This document shows positions 8,613-17,134 of a stretch of 64,000 bases of DNA, in pieces (position 1 is the first letter of the stretch; each line of letters starts with the position of its first letter). Under the pieces are notes generated by a model. That model searched no databases and was not told the origin of the DNA. It saw nothing but the letters and a program-made list of their open reading frames with translations. The DNA is taken from NCBI GenBank assembly GCA_019424695.1, contig JAHYZA010000008.1, positions 72,646 through 136,645 on the forward strand, given 5' to 3'. This DNA comes from Oscillospiraceae bacterium (GTDB taxonomy: Bacteria > Bacillota > Clostridia > Oscillospirales > Ruminococcaceae). A program made the translations under genes and the position numbers.

Positions 8613-8648
8613 GATAAAAATTCATAAGATAACAATAAGGAGAACATC

Positions 8649-9479
8649 ATGGCTATTAAAAAGTACAAGCCGACTACCCCCGGCCGCCGTGGCATGACTG
8701 TTACCGATTACAGCGTGCTGTCCAAGGTGGAGCCGGAGCGCAGCCTGCTCGAGTCCAAGAAAAAGCATGCCGGCCGCAACAACACCGGCAAGATCACCGT
8801 CCGTCATCATGGCGGCGGCAACCGCGTCAAGTACCGTGTCATCGACTTCAAGCGCAACAAGTTTGATGTCCCCGCCACCGTCAAGACGCTGGAATACGAT
8901 CCGAACCGCTCCGCGTTCATCGCCCTCGTTGAGTACGAGGACGGCGTCAAGAGCTACATCCTGGCTCCCGATGGCCTGAAGGTGGGCGACACCATCATGG
9001 CTGGCCCCAACGCCGACATCAAGCCCGGCAACGCTCTGCCCTTCGAGAACATCCCCGTGGGTACCATGATCCACAACATCGAGCTCTACCCCGGCAAGGG
9101 CGGCCAGCTGGTCCGTTCCGCTGGCGTTATGGCTCAGCTGATGGCCAAGGAGAATGGTTACGCGCTGGTTCGTCTGCCCTCTGGTGAGATGCGCAACGTT
9201 CGTCTGAACTGCATCGCCACCGTCGGCGTTGTTTCCAACCTCGACCATGAGAACGTCAACCTGGGCAAGGCCGGCCGCAAGCGCCACATGGGCGTCCGCC
9301 CCGGCAGCCGTGGTTCCGTCATGAACCCCTGCGATCACCCGCACGGTGGTGGCGAAGGCCGCGCTCCGGTTGGTCATTCCAGCCCGCGTACTCCGTGGGG
9401 CAAGCCCGCTCTGGGCCTGAAGACCCGCAAACACAAGGCTCGCAGCGACAAGTTCATCGTCAAGCGCGCCAATGGCTAA
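8649..9479 (+). CDS. rplB: 50S ribosomal protein L2
   Basis: A 276-residue L2, a 23S-binding protein needed for subunit association and peptidyl transfer. The RPGSRGSVMNPCDHPHGGGE region near residues 217-236 contains the highly conserved histidine of the family, and SSPRTPWGK follows. AAGGAGAACATC precedes the ATG. It is 16 bases from rpsS. Confidence 0.98.
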   Translation: MAIKKYKPTTPGRRGMTVTDYSVLSKVEPERSLLESKKKHAGRNNTGKITVRHHGGGNRVKYRVIDFKRNKFDVPATVKTLEYDPNRSAFIALVEYEDGVKSYILAPDGLKVGDTIMAGPNADIKPGNALPFENIPVGTMIHNIELYPGKGGQLVRSAGVMAQLMAKENGYALVRLPSGEMRNVRLNCIATVGVVSNLDHENVNLGKAGRKRHMGVRPGSRGSVMNPCDHPHGGGEGRAPVGHSSPRTPWGKPALGLKTRKHKARSDKFIVKRANG

Positions 9480-9495
9480 GGGAGGTAATTGAACA

Positions 9496-9771
9496 ATGTC
9501 TAGAAGCACCAAGAAGGGCCCTTACGTTCTGCCTTCCCTGATGAAAAAGGTCGAGGCCATGAACGAGAGCGGCAAGAAGAGCGTCGTGAAGACCTGGAGC
9601 CGTTCCTCCACCATCTTCCCCGAGTTCGTCGGTCACACCTTCGCCGTCCATGACGGCCGCAAGCATGTGCCCGTATACGTTACCGAGGACATGGTCGGTC
9701 ACAAGCTGGGTGAGTTTGCTCCCACCCGTAAGTTCACCGGCCACGGCGGCGGCAAGACCGCCGGCAAATAA
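9496..9771 (+). CDS. rpsS: 30S ribosomal protein S19
   Basis: A 91-residue S19 of the 30S head, contacting the A-site and the intersubunit bridges. The signature STKKGPYVLPSLMKKVE is at the N-terminus, and the conserved motif KFTGHGGGK is near the C-terminus. GGGAGGTAATTGAACA precedes the ATG. Confidence 0.98.
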   Translation: MSRSTKKGPYVLPSLMKKVEAMNESGKKSVVKTWSRSSTIFPEFVGHTFAVHDGRKHVPVYVTEDMVGHKLGEFAPTRKFTGHGGGKTAGK

Positions 9772-9788
9772 GAGAGGAGGAACATCGA

Positions 9789-10124
9789 ATGGAAGCACGG
9801 GCAATTCTCCGTTACGCCCGCATTAGTCCCCGCAAGGTTTCGATCGTGATGGACCTCATCCGTAACAAACCCCTGGACGAAGCGCTGGCTATCCTGCAGT
9901 ACACCCCGAAGGCCGCCTGCGAGCCCCTTCTCAAACTGGTGAACTCTGCTGCCGCAAACGCGGAAAACAACTTCAACATGGACCGCAACAACCTGTACGT
10001 TGCAGAATGCTATGTCTGCCCCGGCCCCACCCTCAAGCGCATCATGCCGCGCGCCCAGGGCCGTGCGTACCGCATCCTCAAGCGCACCAGCCACATGACT
10101 GTTGTGCTGAAAGAGAAAGAGTAA
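9789..10124 (+). CDS. rplV: 50S ribosomal protein L22
   Basis: A 111-residue L22, a tunnel-wall protein. It opens with the typical RYARISPRKV and has the beta-hairpin region GPTLKRIMPRAQGRAYRI near residues 77-94 that reaches the tunnel constriction. GAGAGGAGGAACATCGA precedes the ATG. Confidence 0.98.
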   Translation: MEARAILRYARISPRKVSIVMDLIRNKPLDEALAILQYTPKAACEPLLKLVNSAAANAENNFNMDRNNLYVAECYVCPGPTLKRIMPRAQGRAYRILKRTSHMTVVLKEKE

Positions 10125-10136
10125 GGAGGTAAACAA

Positions 10137-10841
10137 ATGGGCCAGAAAGTCAATCCCCACGGCATGCGCGTGGGTGTAATTAAAGATTGGGACAGCCGCT
10201 GGTTTACCTCTAAGCAGGCATTCGGCGACACCCTGGTCGAGGATCACAAGATCCGCAAGACCCTGAAGAAGCAGCTCTACGCTGCCGGCGTTCCCAAGAT
10301 CGAAATCGAGCGTACCGTCGACAGCCAGACCGGTGCTCCCCGCGTGAAGGTCAACGTCTTCTGCGCGAAGCCGGGCATCGTGATCGGCAAGGGCGGCGCT
10401 GAGAGCGCCAAGCTCGAGAAGCAGCTTGCCAAGCTCACCGGCAAGGCTGTGAACCTGAACATCATCGAAGTCAAGGGCACCACCACCAATGCTCAGCTGG
10501 TTGCTGAGGATGTTGCTTCCCAGCTGGAGCGCCGCATCGCGTTCCGCCGCGCCATGAAGCAGGCCATCCGCAACGCCATGCAGCCCCGTGACCGCAGCGC
10601 TACGCCGGCCAAGGGTATCAAGGTGACCTGCTCCGGCCGTCTGGCCGGTGCCGATATCGCCCGCACCGAGAGCTACCATGAGGGCACCATCCCCCTGCAG
10701 ACTCTGCGCGCCGACATCGACTACGGCTTCGCCGAGGCCAACACCACCTATGGTAAGGTTGGCGTCAAGGTTTGGATCTACAAAGGCGAGATCCTGAAGG
10801 GCGCCAAAGCCCCCGCCAAGAAGGAAGGAGGCAAACAGTAA
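10137..10841 (+). CDS. rpsC: 30S ribosomal protein S3
   Basis: A 234-residue S3 with an N-terminal MGQKVNPHGMRVGV signature, a KH domain (KPGIVIGKGG near residues 78-87) and the C-terminal domain that lines the mRNA entry channel. GTAAGGAGG overlaps the rplV stop. Its stop overlaps the rplP start by one base (TAATG). Confidence 0.98.
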   Translation: MGQKVNPHGMRVGVIKDWDSRWFTSKQAFGDTLVEDHKIRKTLKKQLYAAGVPKIEIERTVDSQTGAPRVKVNVFCAKPGIVIGKGGAESAKLEKQLAKLTGKAVNLNIIEVKGTTTNAQLVAEDVASQLERRIAFRRAMKQAIRNAMQPRDRSATPAKGIKVTCSGRLAGADIARTESYHEGTIPLQTLRADIDYGFAEANTTYGKVGVKVWIYKGEILKGAKAPAKKEGGKQ

Positions 10842-11281
10842 TGTTACTGCCGAAACGTGTTAAGTACCGCCGCGTCCAGCGCGGCCGCATGACCGGCAAG
10901 GCCATGCGCGGCAACAAGGTGAATCAGGGCGATTACGGCCTGATCGCACTGGAGCCGGCCTGGATCACCTCCAACCAGATCGAGGCGGCCCGTGTTGCCA
11001 TGACCCGTTATATCAAGCGTGGCGGCAAGGTCTGGATCAAGATCTTCCCCGACAAGCCCGTTACCGAGAAGCCGGCCGGCACCCGAATGGGTTCCGGTAA
11101 AGGCAGCCCGGAGTACTGGGTAGCCGTCGTCAAGCCGGGCCGCGTGCTCTTCGAGCTGGCTGATGTCAGCGAGGAGACCGCCCGCGAGGCCCTGCGTCTG
11201 GCCAGCCACAAGCTGCCGGTCCGCTGCAAATTCGTCAAGCGCGAGGAGCTTGACACTGTAAAGGAGGGTGACGCTGAATGA
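10841..11281 (+). CDS. rplP: 50S ribosomal protein L16
   Basis: A 146-residue L16, near the A-site of the 50S. The ATG at 10841 follows AAGGAAGGAGG and overlaps the rpsC stop; a longer in-frame extension into rpsC is not supported. Signatures are MLLPKRVKYRRVQRG at the start and PVTEKPAGTRMGSGKGSPE near residues 75-93. It overlaps rpmC by 4 bases (ATGA). Confidence 0.97.
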   Translation: MLLPKRVKYRRVQRGRMTGKAMRGNKVNQGDYGLIALEPAWITSNQIEAARVAMTRYIKRGGKVWIKIFPDKPVTEKPAGTRMGSGKGSPEYWVAVVKPGRVLFELADVSEETAREALRLASHKLPVRCKFVKREELDTVKEGDAE

Positions 11282-11475
11282 AAGCCACTGAACTGCGCGA
11301 AATGACCGATGTCGAGCTGAACAAGCAGCTCAAGGACCTGAAGGCCGAACTCTTCAACCTGCGCTTTCAGCACGCCATCAACCAGTTGGACAACCCCATT
11401 CGTATCGAGACCGTGAAGAAGGACATCGCCCGCGTGATGACCGTCCTGGCCGAGAAGAATGCGAAAAACGCGTAA
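11278..11475 (+). CDS. rpmC: 50S ribosomal protein L29
   Basis: A 65-residue L29, two helices at the tunnel exit next to L23. Opens with MKATELREMTDVELNKQL and has the conserved LKAELFNLRFQ. The GGAGGGTGACGCTGA before the ATG lies inside rplP. Confidence 0.97.
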   Translation: MKATELREMTDVELNKQLKDLKAELFNLRFQHAINQLDNPIRIETVKKDIARVMTVLAEKNAKNA

Positions 11476-11490
11476 GAGGGAGGGTAAAAC

Positions 11491-11745
11491 ATGGAACGTA
11501 ATCTGAGAAAGACCCGTGTGGGCACTGTTGTCTCCGACAAGATGGACAAGACCATCGTCGTCGCCGTCAAGGACAGCGTCCAGCACCCTCTGTACAAGAA
11601 GATCTTGAAGCGCACCAAGAAGTTCAAGGCCCATGACGAGAACAACGAAGCCGGCATCGGCGACCGCGTCGAGATCATGGAGACCCGCAAACTCTCCAAG
11701 GACGTCAACTGGCGTCTGGTCAAGATCATCGAGAAAGCGAAATAA
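11491..11745 (+). CDS. rpsQ: 30S ribosomal protein S17
   Basis: An 84-residue S17, an early 16S-binding OB-fold protein. The sequence RKTRVGTVVSDKMDKTIVV at the N-terminus and GDRVEIMETRKLSK near residues 58-71 are diagnostic. GAGGGAGGGTAAAAC precedes the ATG. Confidence 0.97.
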   Translation: MERNLRKTRVGTVVSDKMDKTIVVAVKDSVQHPLYKKILKRTKKFKAHDENNEAGIGDRVEIMETRKLSKDVNWRLVKIIEKAK

Positions 11746-11778
11746 TCAGCCTGGTACTTTGAAAGGAGGACCTGAAAG

Positions 11779-12147
11779 ATGGTTCAGATGCAAACTTATC
11801 TCAAAGTGGCCGACAATACCGGTGCCAAGGAGTTAATGTGCTTCCGTGTACTGGGCGGTACCCGCAAGAGATACGCAAACATCGGTGACATCGTGGTTTG
11901 CAGCGTCAAGAAGGCTGCTCCCGGTGGTACCGTGAAGAAGGGCGACGTGGTCAAGGCCGTCATCGTCCGTAGCAAGCACGGCCTGCGCCGTGACGACGGT
12001 TCCTACATCCGTTTCGATGAGAACGCCGCCGTCATCGTTATGGCCGACAAGAGCCCCAAGGGCACTCGTATCTTTGGACCTGTGGCGCGTGAGCTGCGCG
12101 ACGCCGGCTTCACCAAGATCCTGAGCCTGGCTCCCGAATCGCTGTAA
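11779..12147 (+). CDS. rplN: 50S ribosomal protein L14
   Basis: A 122-residue L14, first gene of the classical spc unit, forming an intersubunit bridge. It opens with MVQMQTYLKVADNTGAKELM and ends with FTKILSLAPE. AAAGGAGGACCTGAAAG precedes the ATG. The 33-base gap to rpsQ holds no promoter-like sequence. Confidence 0.98.
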   Translation: MVQMQTYLKVADNTGAKELMCFRVLGGTRKRYANIGDIVVCSVKKAAPGGTVKKGDVVKAVIVRSKHGLRRDDGSYIRFDENAAVIVMADKSPKGTRIFGPVARELRDAGFTKILSLAPESL

Positions 12148-12163
12148 GGAGGTTTTAATAAGA

Positions 12164-12478
12164 ATGAACAATCTTCATGTTAAAACCGGCGACAACGTCA
12201 TGATCATCTCCGGCAAGGACAAGGGCAAGACCGGCAAGGTCCTGCAGACTTCCCCGAAAGAGGGCAAGGTCATCGTCGAGGGCCTGAACATGGTCACCAA
12301 GCACGTCAAGCCTCGCCGTCAGGGTGAGCAGGGCGGCATTGTCAAGGCCGAGGGCGCTATCTACGCCTGCAAGGTGCAGCCTGTCTGCCCCAAGTGCGGC
12401 AAGCCCACCCGCGTTGCCCATTCCGTCAAGGACGGCAAGAACGTCCGCATCTGCCGCAAGTGCGGCGCTGAACTGTAA
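12164..12478 (+). CDS. rplX: 50S ribosomal protein L24
   Basis: A 104-residue L24, an assembly initiator with a KOW motif (VMIISGKDKGKTGKV near residues 12-26). The C-terminal part has CPKCGK and CRKCG pairs, a probable zinc ribbon seen in many Firmicutes L24 proteins. AAGGAGGTTTTAATAAGA precedes the ATG. Confidence 0.97.
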   Translation: MNNLHVKTGDNVMIISGKDKGKTGKVLQTSPKEGKVIVEGLNMVTKHVKPRRQGEQGGIVKAEGAIYACKVQPVCPKCGKPTRVAHSVKDGKNVRICRKCGAEL

Positions 12479-12492
12479 GGGAGGAGTACACA

Positions 12493-13032
12493 ATGGCACG
12501 TTTGAAAGAACAGTATGTCAACGAGATCGCTCCGGCCCTGAACAAGAAGTTCGGCTACAAGAGCGTTATGCAGATCCCCAAGCTGGATAAGGTCATCATC
12601 AATGTTGCCGCCGGCGAAGCCAAAGAGAATGCCAAGGTCATCGACGCCATCGTCGCCGACCTGGGCCTGATCACCGGCCAGAAGGCCGTTGTCTGCAAGG
12701 CCAAGAAGAGCGTTGCAAACTTCAAGCTGCGCCAGGGCATGCCCATCGGCGCCAAGGTCACCCTGCGTGGTGAGCGTATGTACGAGTTCGTCGATCGCCT
12801 CTTCAACGTCGCGCTGCCCCGTGTTCGCGACTTCCGCGGCATCAACGGCAACTCCTTCGACGGCCGCGGCAACTACGCCTTCGGCCTGAAGGAGCAGATC
12901 ATCTTCCCCGAGATCGACTTCGACAAGGTCGACGCGATCCGCGGCATGGACATCTGCTTCGTCACCACCGCCAAGACCGACGAGGAAGCCAAGGAGCTGC
13001 TGAAGGCTCTGGGCGCTCCGTTCGCTAACTAA
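12493..13032 (+). CDS. rplE: 50S ribosomal protein L5
   Basis: A 179-residue L5, which binds 5S rRNA and contacts P-site tRNA. Signatures are KVIINVAAGEAKENAK near residues 35-50 and LPRVRDFRGINGNSFDGRGN near residues 109-128. GGGAGGAGTACACA precedes the ATG. Confidence 0.98.
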   Translation: MARLKEQYVNEIAPALNKKFGYKSVMQIPKLDKVIINVAAGEAKENAKVIDAIVADLGLITGQKAVVCKAKKSVANFKLRQGMPIGAKVTLRGERMYEFVDRLFNVALPRVRDFRGINGNSFDGRGNYAFGLKEQIIFPEIDFDKVDAIRGMDICFVTTAKTDEEAKELLKALGAPFAN

Positions 13033-13046
13033 GGGAGGGAACCAAA

Positions 13047-13232
13047 ATGGCAAAAACTTCTATGAAGCTCAAGCAGCAGCGTCCCGCCAAGTTCTCGACC
13101 CGCGCTTACAACCGCTGCAAGATCTGCGGCCGTCCCCATGCTTACCTGCGCAAGTACGGTGTTTGCCGTATCTGCTTCCGTGAGCTGGCTTACAAGGGCG
13201 AGATCCCCGGCGTCAAGAAGGCTTCCTGGTAA
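13047..13232 (+). CDS. rpsN: 30S ribosomal protein S14, zinc-binding type Z
   Basis: A 61-residue short S14. The CKICG and CRICF pairs (about residues 24-28 and 40-44) form the zinc site of the C+ paralogue; zinc-independent S14 proteins lack these and are longer. AAGGGAGGGAACCAAA precedes the ATG. The 68-base gap to rpsH has no obvious structure. Confidence 0.97.
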   Translation: MAKTSMKLKQQRPAKFSTRAYNRCKICGRPHAYLRKYGVCRICFRELAYKGEIPGVKKASW

Positions 13233-13300
13233 GCCCTTGATTGCTTCTGTCTGAACGAAAATCAACACTTTGAGAAACACAACCTAAGGAGGTTAGTGGC

Positions 13301-13699
13301 ATGCAAATCACCGATCCCATCGCGGACCTGCTTACCCGCATCCGCAACGCGAGCACTGCCAAACACCCTTCCGTGGATATCCCTGCTTCCAACCTGAAGA
13401 AGGCGATCTGCCAGATCCTGGTTGATGAGGGTTACATCAAGGGTATGAAAGTGACCGAGGACAACAAGCAGGGGACCATCACCCTGACCCTCAAGTACCA
13501 GGAAAATGGTACGCCGGTTATCGCCGGCCTGAAGCGCGTTTCCAAGCCGGGCCTGCGTATTTACACCAACTGCGAAGATATGCCCAAGGTCATGAAGGGC
13601 CTGGGCACCGCGATCATCTCCACCTCTAAAGGCGTCATGACCGACAAGGCTGCCCGTGCTGCTCACGTCGGCGGTGAAGTCCTCGCCTTTGTGTGGTAA
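13301..13699 (+). CDS. rpsH: 30S ribosomal protein S8
   Basis: A 132-residue S8, a central 16S-binding protein and, in E. coli, the translational repressor of the spc operon through L5. It opens with MQITDPIADLLTRIRNA and has GLGTAIISTSKGVMTDKAAR near residues 103-122. AAGGAGGTTAGTGGC precedes the ATG. Confidence 0.98.
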   Translation: MQITDPIADLLTRIRNASTAKHPSVDIPASNLKKAICQILVDEGYIKGMKVTEDNKQGTITLTLKYQENGTPVIAGLKRVSKPGLRIYTNCEDMPKVMKGLGTAIISTSKGVMTDKAARAAHVGGEVLAFVW

Positions 13700-13716
13700 G
13701 AAAGGGGCAATAGACA

Positions 13717-14265
13717 ATGTCGAGAATTGGAAGAAAACCCATCGTCATTCCCGCGGGTGTGGAAGTCAAGGTCGACGCGGCCGAGCACGCCATCACCGTG
13801 AAGGGCCCCAAGGGTACCCTGCATTCCAAATACCATCCCCTCATGAACGTCAACGTTGAGGGCAATGAGATTTTGGTTACCCGCCCCAATGACGAGAAGG
13901 AGGCCCGCAGCCTCCACGGCCTGACCCGCACCATCATCCACAACATGGTGGTCGGTGTTACCGAAGGCTTCAAGAAAGACCTGGAGATCCAGGGCGTCGG
14001 CTACCGTGCTGCCAAGCAGGGCAACAAGCTGGTCCTGACGCTGGGCTTCTCTCACCCCGTTGAGGTGGAGGAGACCGACACCATCAAGATCGAACTGAAA
14101 GACGCGCTGCACTTCAGCATCGTCGGTATCGACAAGCAGGAAGTCGGTCAGTTTGCCGCCGAAGTCCGCGGCAAGCGCCCGCCCGAGCCGTACAAGGGCA
14201 AGGGTATCCGCTATGTTGGCGAGTATGTCATCCGCAAGGAAGGCAAAGCCGGCAAGGGTAAATAA
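13717..14265 (+). CDS. rplF: 50S ribosomal protein L6
   Basis: A 182-residue L6 at the base of the L7/L12 stalk. MSRIGRKPIVIPAGVEV opens the protein, and the C-terminal KRPPEPYKGKGIRYVGE is diagnostic. AAAGGGGCAATAGACA precedes the ATG, a weaker binding site than its neighbours have. Confidence 0.98.
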   Translation: MSRIGRKPIVIPAGVEVKVDAAEHAITVKGPKGTLHSKYHPLMNVNVEGNEILVTRPNDEKEARSLHGLTRTIIHNMVVGVTEGFKKDLEIQGVGYRAAKQGNKLVLTLGFSHPVEVEETDTIKIELKDALHFSIVGIDKQEVGQFAAEVRGKRPPEPYKGKGIRYVGEYVIRKEGKAGKGK

Positions 14266-14283
14266 TAGGAGAGGAGAAACATT

Positions 14284-14643
14284 ATGGTCAATAAGGCTGA
14301 TAAGAACGAAGCTCGTCTTCGCCGTCACCGCCGCGTCCGCGGCAAGATCAGCGGCACCGCCGAGCGTCCCCGTCTGGATGTTTTCCGCTCTGCCAAGCAC
14401 ATCTACGCCCAGGTTATCGATGATACCAAGGGTGTTACCCTGGCCAGCGCGTCCAGCATGGACAAAGATTTCAACGCTTACGGCGGCAACATTGAGGCCG
14501 CCAAGAAGGTTGGCGAGGCCATCGCCAAGAAGTGCCTCGAGAAGGGCATTACCGAAGTGGTCTACGACCGCGGCGGTTTCGTCTACCAGGGCCGCGTTCA
14601 GGCGCTTGCTGAGGGCGCCCGCGAAGCCGGCCTGAAACTGTAA
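14284..14643 (+). CDS. rplR: 50S ribosomal protein L18
   Basis: A 119-residue L18, a 5S rRNA-binding protein. The segments RHRRVRGKISGTAERPRLDV and VVYDRGGFVYQGRVQALA near the C-terminus are typical. GAGAGGAGAAACATT precedes the ATG. Confidence 0.98.
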   Translation: MVNKADKNEARLRRHRRVRGKISGTAERPRLDVFRSAKHIYAQVIDDTKGVTLASASSMDKDFNAYGGNIEAAKKVGEAIAKKCLEKGITEVVYDRGGFVYQGRVQALAEGAREAGLKL

Positions 14644-14661
14644 GAGGAGGGAGAAGATACA

Positions 14662-15165
14662 ATGGCCATGCAGAGAAGAGAACAAGATGACGGCATGATC
14701 ACCAAGGTCGTCTCCATCAACCGCGTTTCCAAGACCGTCAAGGGTGGCCGCGTCATGAAGTTCGCCGCGCTGATCGTCGTCGGCGACGGCAAGGGCAACA
14801 TCGGCTACGGCGTCGGCAAGTCCGGCGAAGTTCCCGAGGCCATCCGCAAGGGTGAGGGCGCTGCCAAGAAGAACATGCGCAAGATTGCCATGAAGGGCAG
14901 CACCATTCCCCACGAGATCGTTGGTGAGTTCGGCGCCGGCCGCGTTCTGATGCGTCCCGCCGCTCCCGGTACCGGCGTTCTGGCCGGCGGTCCCGTCCGT
15001 GCGGTGCTCGAGTGCGCCGGCATCAAGGACATTCGTGCCAAGAGCCTGCGCTCCAACAACCCCATCAACGTCACTGCTGCCACCTTCGCAGGTCTGTGCG
15101 GCCTGACCGACGCCGAGAGCGTCGCGGCCAAGCGCGGCAAGACCGTTGCCGAGATCCTGGGTTAA
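14662..15165 (+). CDS. rpsE: 30S ribosomal protein S5
   Basis: A 167-residue S5, a ribosomal accuracy protein. The N-terminal dsRBD-like part has VNRVSKTVKGG-type sequence with NRVSKTVKGGRVMKFAALIV, followed by GKGNIGYGVGKSGEVPEAI. GAGGAGGGAGAAGATACA precedes the ATG. Confidence 0.98.
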   Translation: MAMQRREQDDGMITKVVSINRVSKTVKGGRVMKFAALIVVGDGKGNIGYGVGKSGEVPEAIRKGEGAAKKNMRKIAMKGSTIPHEIVGEFGAGRVLMRPAAPGTGVLAGGPVRAVLECAGIKDIRAKSLRSNNPINVTAATFAGLCGLTDAESVAAKRGKTVAEILG

Positions 15166-15178
15166 GGAGGGTACCACA

Positions 15179-15358
15179 ATGGAAAAAGTTACCATTCGTC
15201 TCGCCAAGAGCCTGATCGGCCGCGGCAAAGAGCAGATCGCCGTTGCGCACTCTCTGGGCCTGAACCGTCCCGGTGAGGTTACCGAGCAGCCTGACAACGC
15301 GGCTACCCAGGGCAAGATCGCCAAGATCGCGCACCTGGTCGTCGTGACCAAGGCGTAA
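15179..15358 (+). CDS. rpmD: 50S ribosomal protein L30
   Basis: A 59-residue L30. The ATG at 15179 follows AAGGAGGGTACCACA; an in-frame start at 15146 inside rpsE lacks support. The RLAKSLIGRGKEQIA start is typical of bacterial L30. Confidence 0.96.
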   Translation: MEKVTIRLAKSLIGRGKEQIAVAHSLGLNRPGEVTEQPDNAATQGKIAKIAHLVVVTKA

Positions 15359-15375
15359 TGCAAGGAGGTGCAAGC

Positions 15376-15813
15376 ATGAAACTTCATGAACTGAAAGCGT
15401 CCGCTGGCGCCCGCAAGGCCGTGACCCGCAAGGGCCGCGGCGCCGGTTCCGGCAACGGCAAGACCGCTGGCTTCGGCCACAAGGGCCAGAAGGCCCGTTC
15501 CGGCGTCAAGAAGGCCGGTTTTGAAGGCGGCCAGATGCCTCTGCAGCGTCGTCTGCCGAAGCGCGGTTTCAACAACATTTTCGCGACCAAGTATGTTACC
15601 ATCAAGGTATCTGACCTCGAGAAGTTCGAGGCTGGCGCGACCGTCGATGCCGAGGCCCTGCTGAAGGCCGGCATCATCTCCAAGACGCTGGACGGCGTCA
15701 AGGTGCTGGGCAATGGCGAGCTGACCAAGGCTGTCAACGTCAAGGTCGCTGCCTACACTGCCTCTGCCAAAGAAAAAATCGAGAAAGCAGGCGGGAAGGC
15801 TGAGGTGATGTAA
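15376..15813 (+). CDS. rplO: 50S ribosomal protein L15
   Basis: A 145-residue L15, a late-assembly protein. The ATG at 15376 follows CAAGGAGGTGCAAGC; an ATG 18 bases earlier would put the binding site inside the gene. The Gly/Lys-rich N-terminal arm (RKGRGAGSGNGKTAGFGHKG near residues 20-39) is diagnostic. Confidence 0.97.
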   Translation: MKLHELKASAGARKAVTRKGRGAGSGNGKTAGFGHKGQKARSGVKKAGFEGGQMPLQRRLPKRGFNNIFATKYVTIKVSDLEKFEAGATVDAEALLKAGIISKTLDGVKVLGNGELTKAVNVKVAAYTASAKEKIEKAGGKAEVM

Positions 15814-15814
15814 G

Positions 15815-17119
15815 GTGTTTGAAACCTTCCGGAATGCCTGGAAGATCGATGATCTCCGTAAACGGCTCCTGTTCACCTTCCTGATCCTCGTTTTGTTCCG
15901 TCTGGGCTGCGCGATTCCTGTGCCGTATATCACGGCCAGCGCGCTGTCCTCCATGTTTGCCGGCGGCACCGGCGATATGCTGGAGTATCTGAACATGATG
16001 TCCGGCGGAGCCCTGAGCGAATGCACCATTTTCGCCCTGGGTGTGCAGCCCGCCATCAACGCCTCCATCATTATGCAGCTGCTGGCAGTAGCCATTCCGT
16101 ATCTGGAAAACCTCACCAAAGAAGGGGAGGAGGGGCAGCGCAAGATGCGCCGCATCACCAACTACGTTGGCGCGGGCATCGGTCTGATGCTGTCCATCGG
16201 CTACTACTTCATCATCCGCAACATGGGCGCATTGAAGTACACCGACGGTTTCGCCGGTATCTTCACGGCCGTGGTTATCATTCTGGCTTTCACCGCCGGT
16301 TCGCAGCTCTGCACCTGGCTGGGCAACCAGATTGATTCCAAGGGCATCGGCAACGGCATCTCGCTGCTGATCTTTGCCGGCATCGTGGCCCGCTGGTCCT
16401 CCGTCTACACGGCGGTGACCAACATCGTGGGCCGTGCCCAGAACGGTGAACCCCAGTTCTACTTCTTCCTGCCTGCGCTGCTGGTGCTTGCCCTGGTAGC
16501 GGTGATCTTCGTGGTGGTCCTGACCAACGCGGAACGCCGCATCCCGGTGCAGTACGCCAAGCGCGTTGTGGGCCGCAAGATGTACGGCGGCCAGGCCAGC
16601 TACATTCCCATCAAGGTCAATATGACCGGTGTTATGCCGATCATCTTTGCCTCGACGCTGTGCAGCCTGCCGGGCCTGATCTTCCGGTTCATCAATCTGG
16701 ATGCTGCTGCTCATCCGTATTTGTACGCCTTCTTCAGCGCGTTCAACTACAACAGCGCTCTGTACCTCATCGTTTATGTGCTGCTGATCGTTGCATTCAA
16801 CTACTTCTATGTGGCGATTCAGTACAATCCCGTAGATATCGCCAACCAGCTCCGTAAAAATAACGGCACGATTCCCGGTATCCGTCCCGGCAAGCCCACC
16901 AGTGATTTCATCACCAAGACCCTGTCCAAGATCACCCTCATCGGTGCGATCTTCCTGGCCATCGTTGCGGGCCTGCCCATCATCCTTGGCAACATCACCG
17001 GCACCTCCATCCAGTTGGGTGGTACCAGCCTGCTGATCGTCGTGGGTGTTGCGCTGGAGACCGGCCGTGCGCTGGAAGGTTATATGACCGCCCGTTACCA
17101 CAAAGGGTTCCTGGAATAA
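15815..17119 (+). CDS. secY: Protein translocase subunit SecY
   Basis: A 434-residue channel subunit of the SecYEG translocon with ten hydrophobic segments. It begins with GTG one base after the rplO stop, so translation is probably coupled; GAGGTGATGTAA just upstream serves as binding site. The N-terminal FRNAWKIDDLRKRLLFT, the plug-region ALGVQPAINASIIMQLL and the cytosolic loop NAERRIPVQYAKR near residues 231-243 are typical. Membrane protein; position between rplO and adk is the standard one. Confidence 0.97.
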   Translation: MFETFRNAWKIDDLRKRLLFTFLILVLFRLGCAIPVPYITASALSSMFAGGTGDMLEYLNMMSGGALSECTIFALGVQPAINASIIMQLLAVAIPYLENLTKEGEEGQRKMRRITNYVGAGIGLMLSIGYYFIIRNMGALKYTDGFAGIFTAVVIILAFTAGSQLCTWLGNQIDSKGIGNGISLLIFAGIVARWSSVYTAVTNIVGRAQNGEPQFYFFLPALLVLALVAVIFVVVLTNAERRIPVQYAKRVVGRKMYGGQASYIPIKVNMTGVMPIIFASTLCSLPGLIFRFINLDAAAHPYLYAFFSAFNYNSALYLIVYVLLIVAFNYFYVAIQYNPVDIANQLRKNNGTIPGIRPGKPTSDFITKTLSKITLIGAIFLAIVAGLPIILGNITGTSIQLGGTSLLIVVGVALETGRALEGYMTARYHKGFLE

Positions 17120-17134
17120 GAAAGGGAATGTGCG

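Noticed and set aside
13663..16161. 832-residue minus-strand open frame opposite rplF to secY
   Set aside because: Antisense shadow of conserved ribosomal genes; composition is typical of frame shadows.
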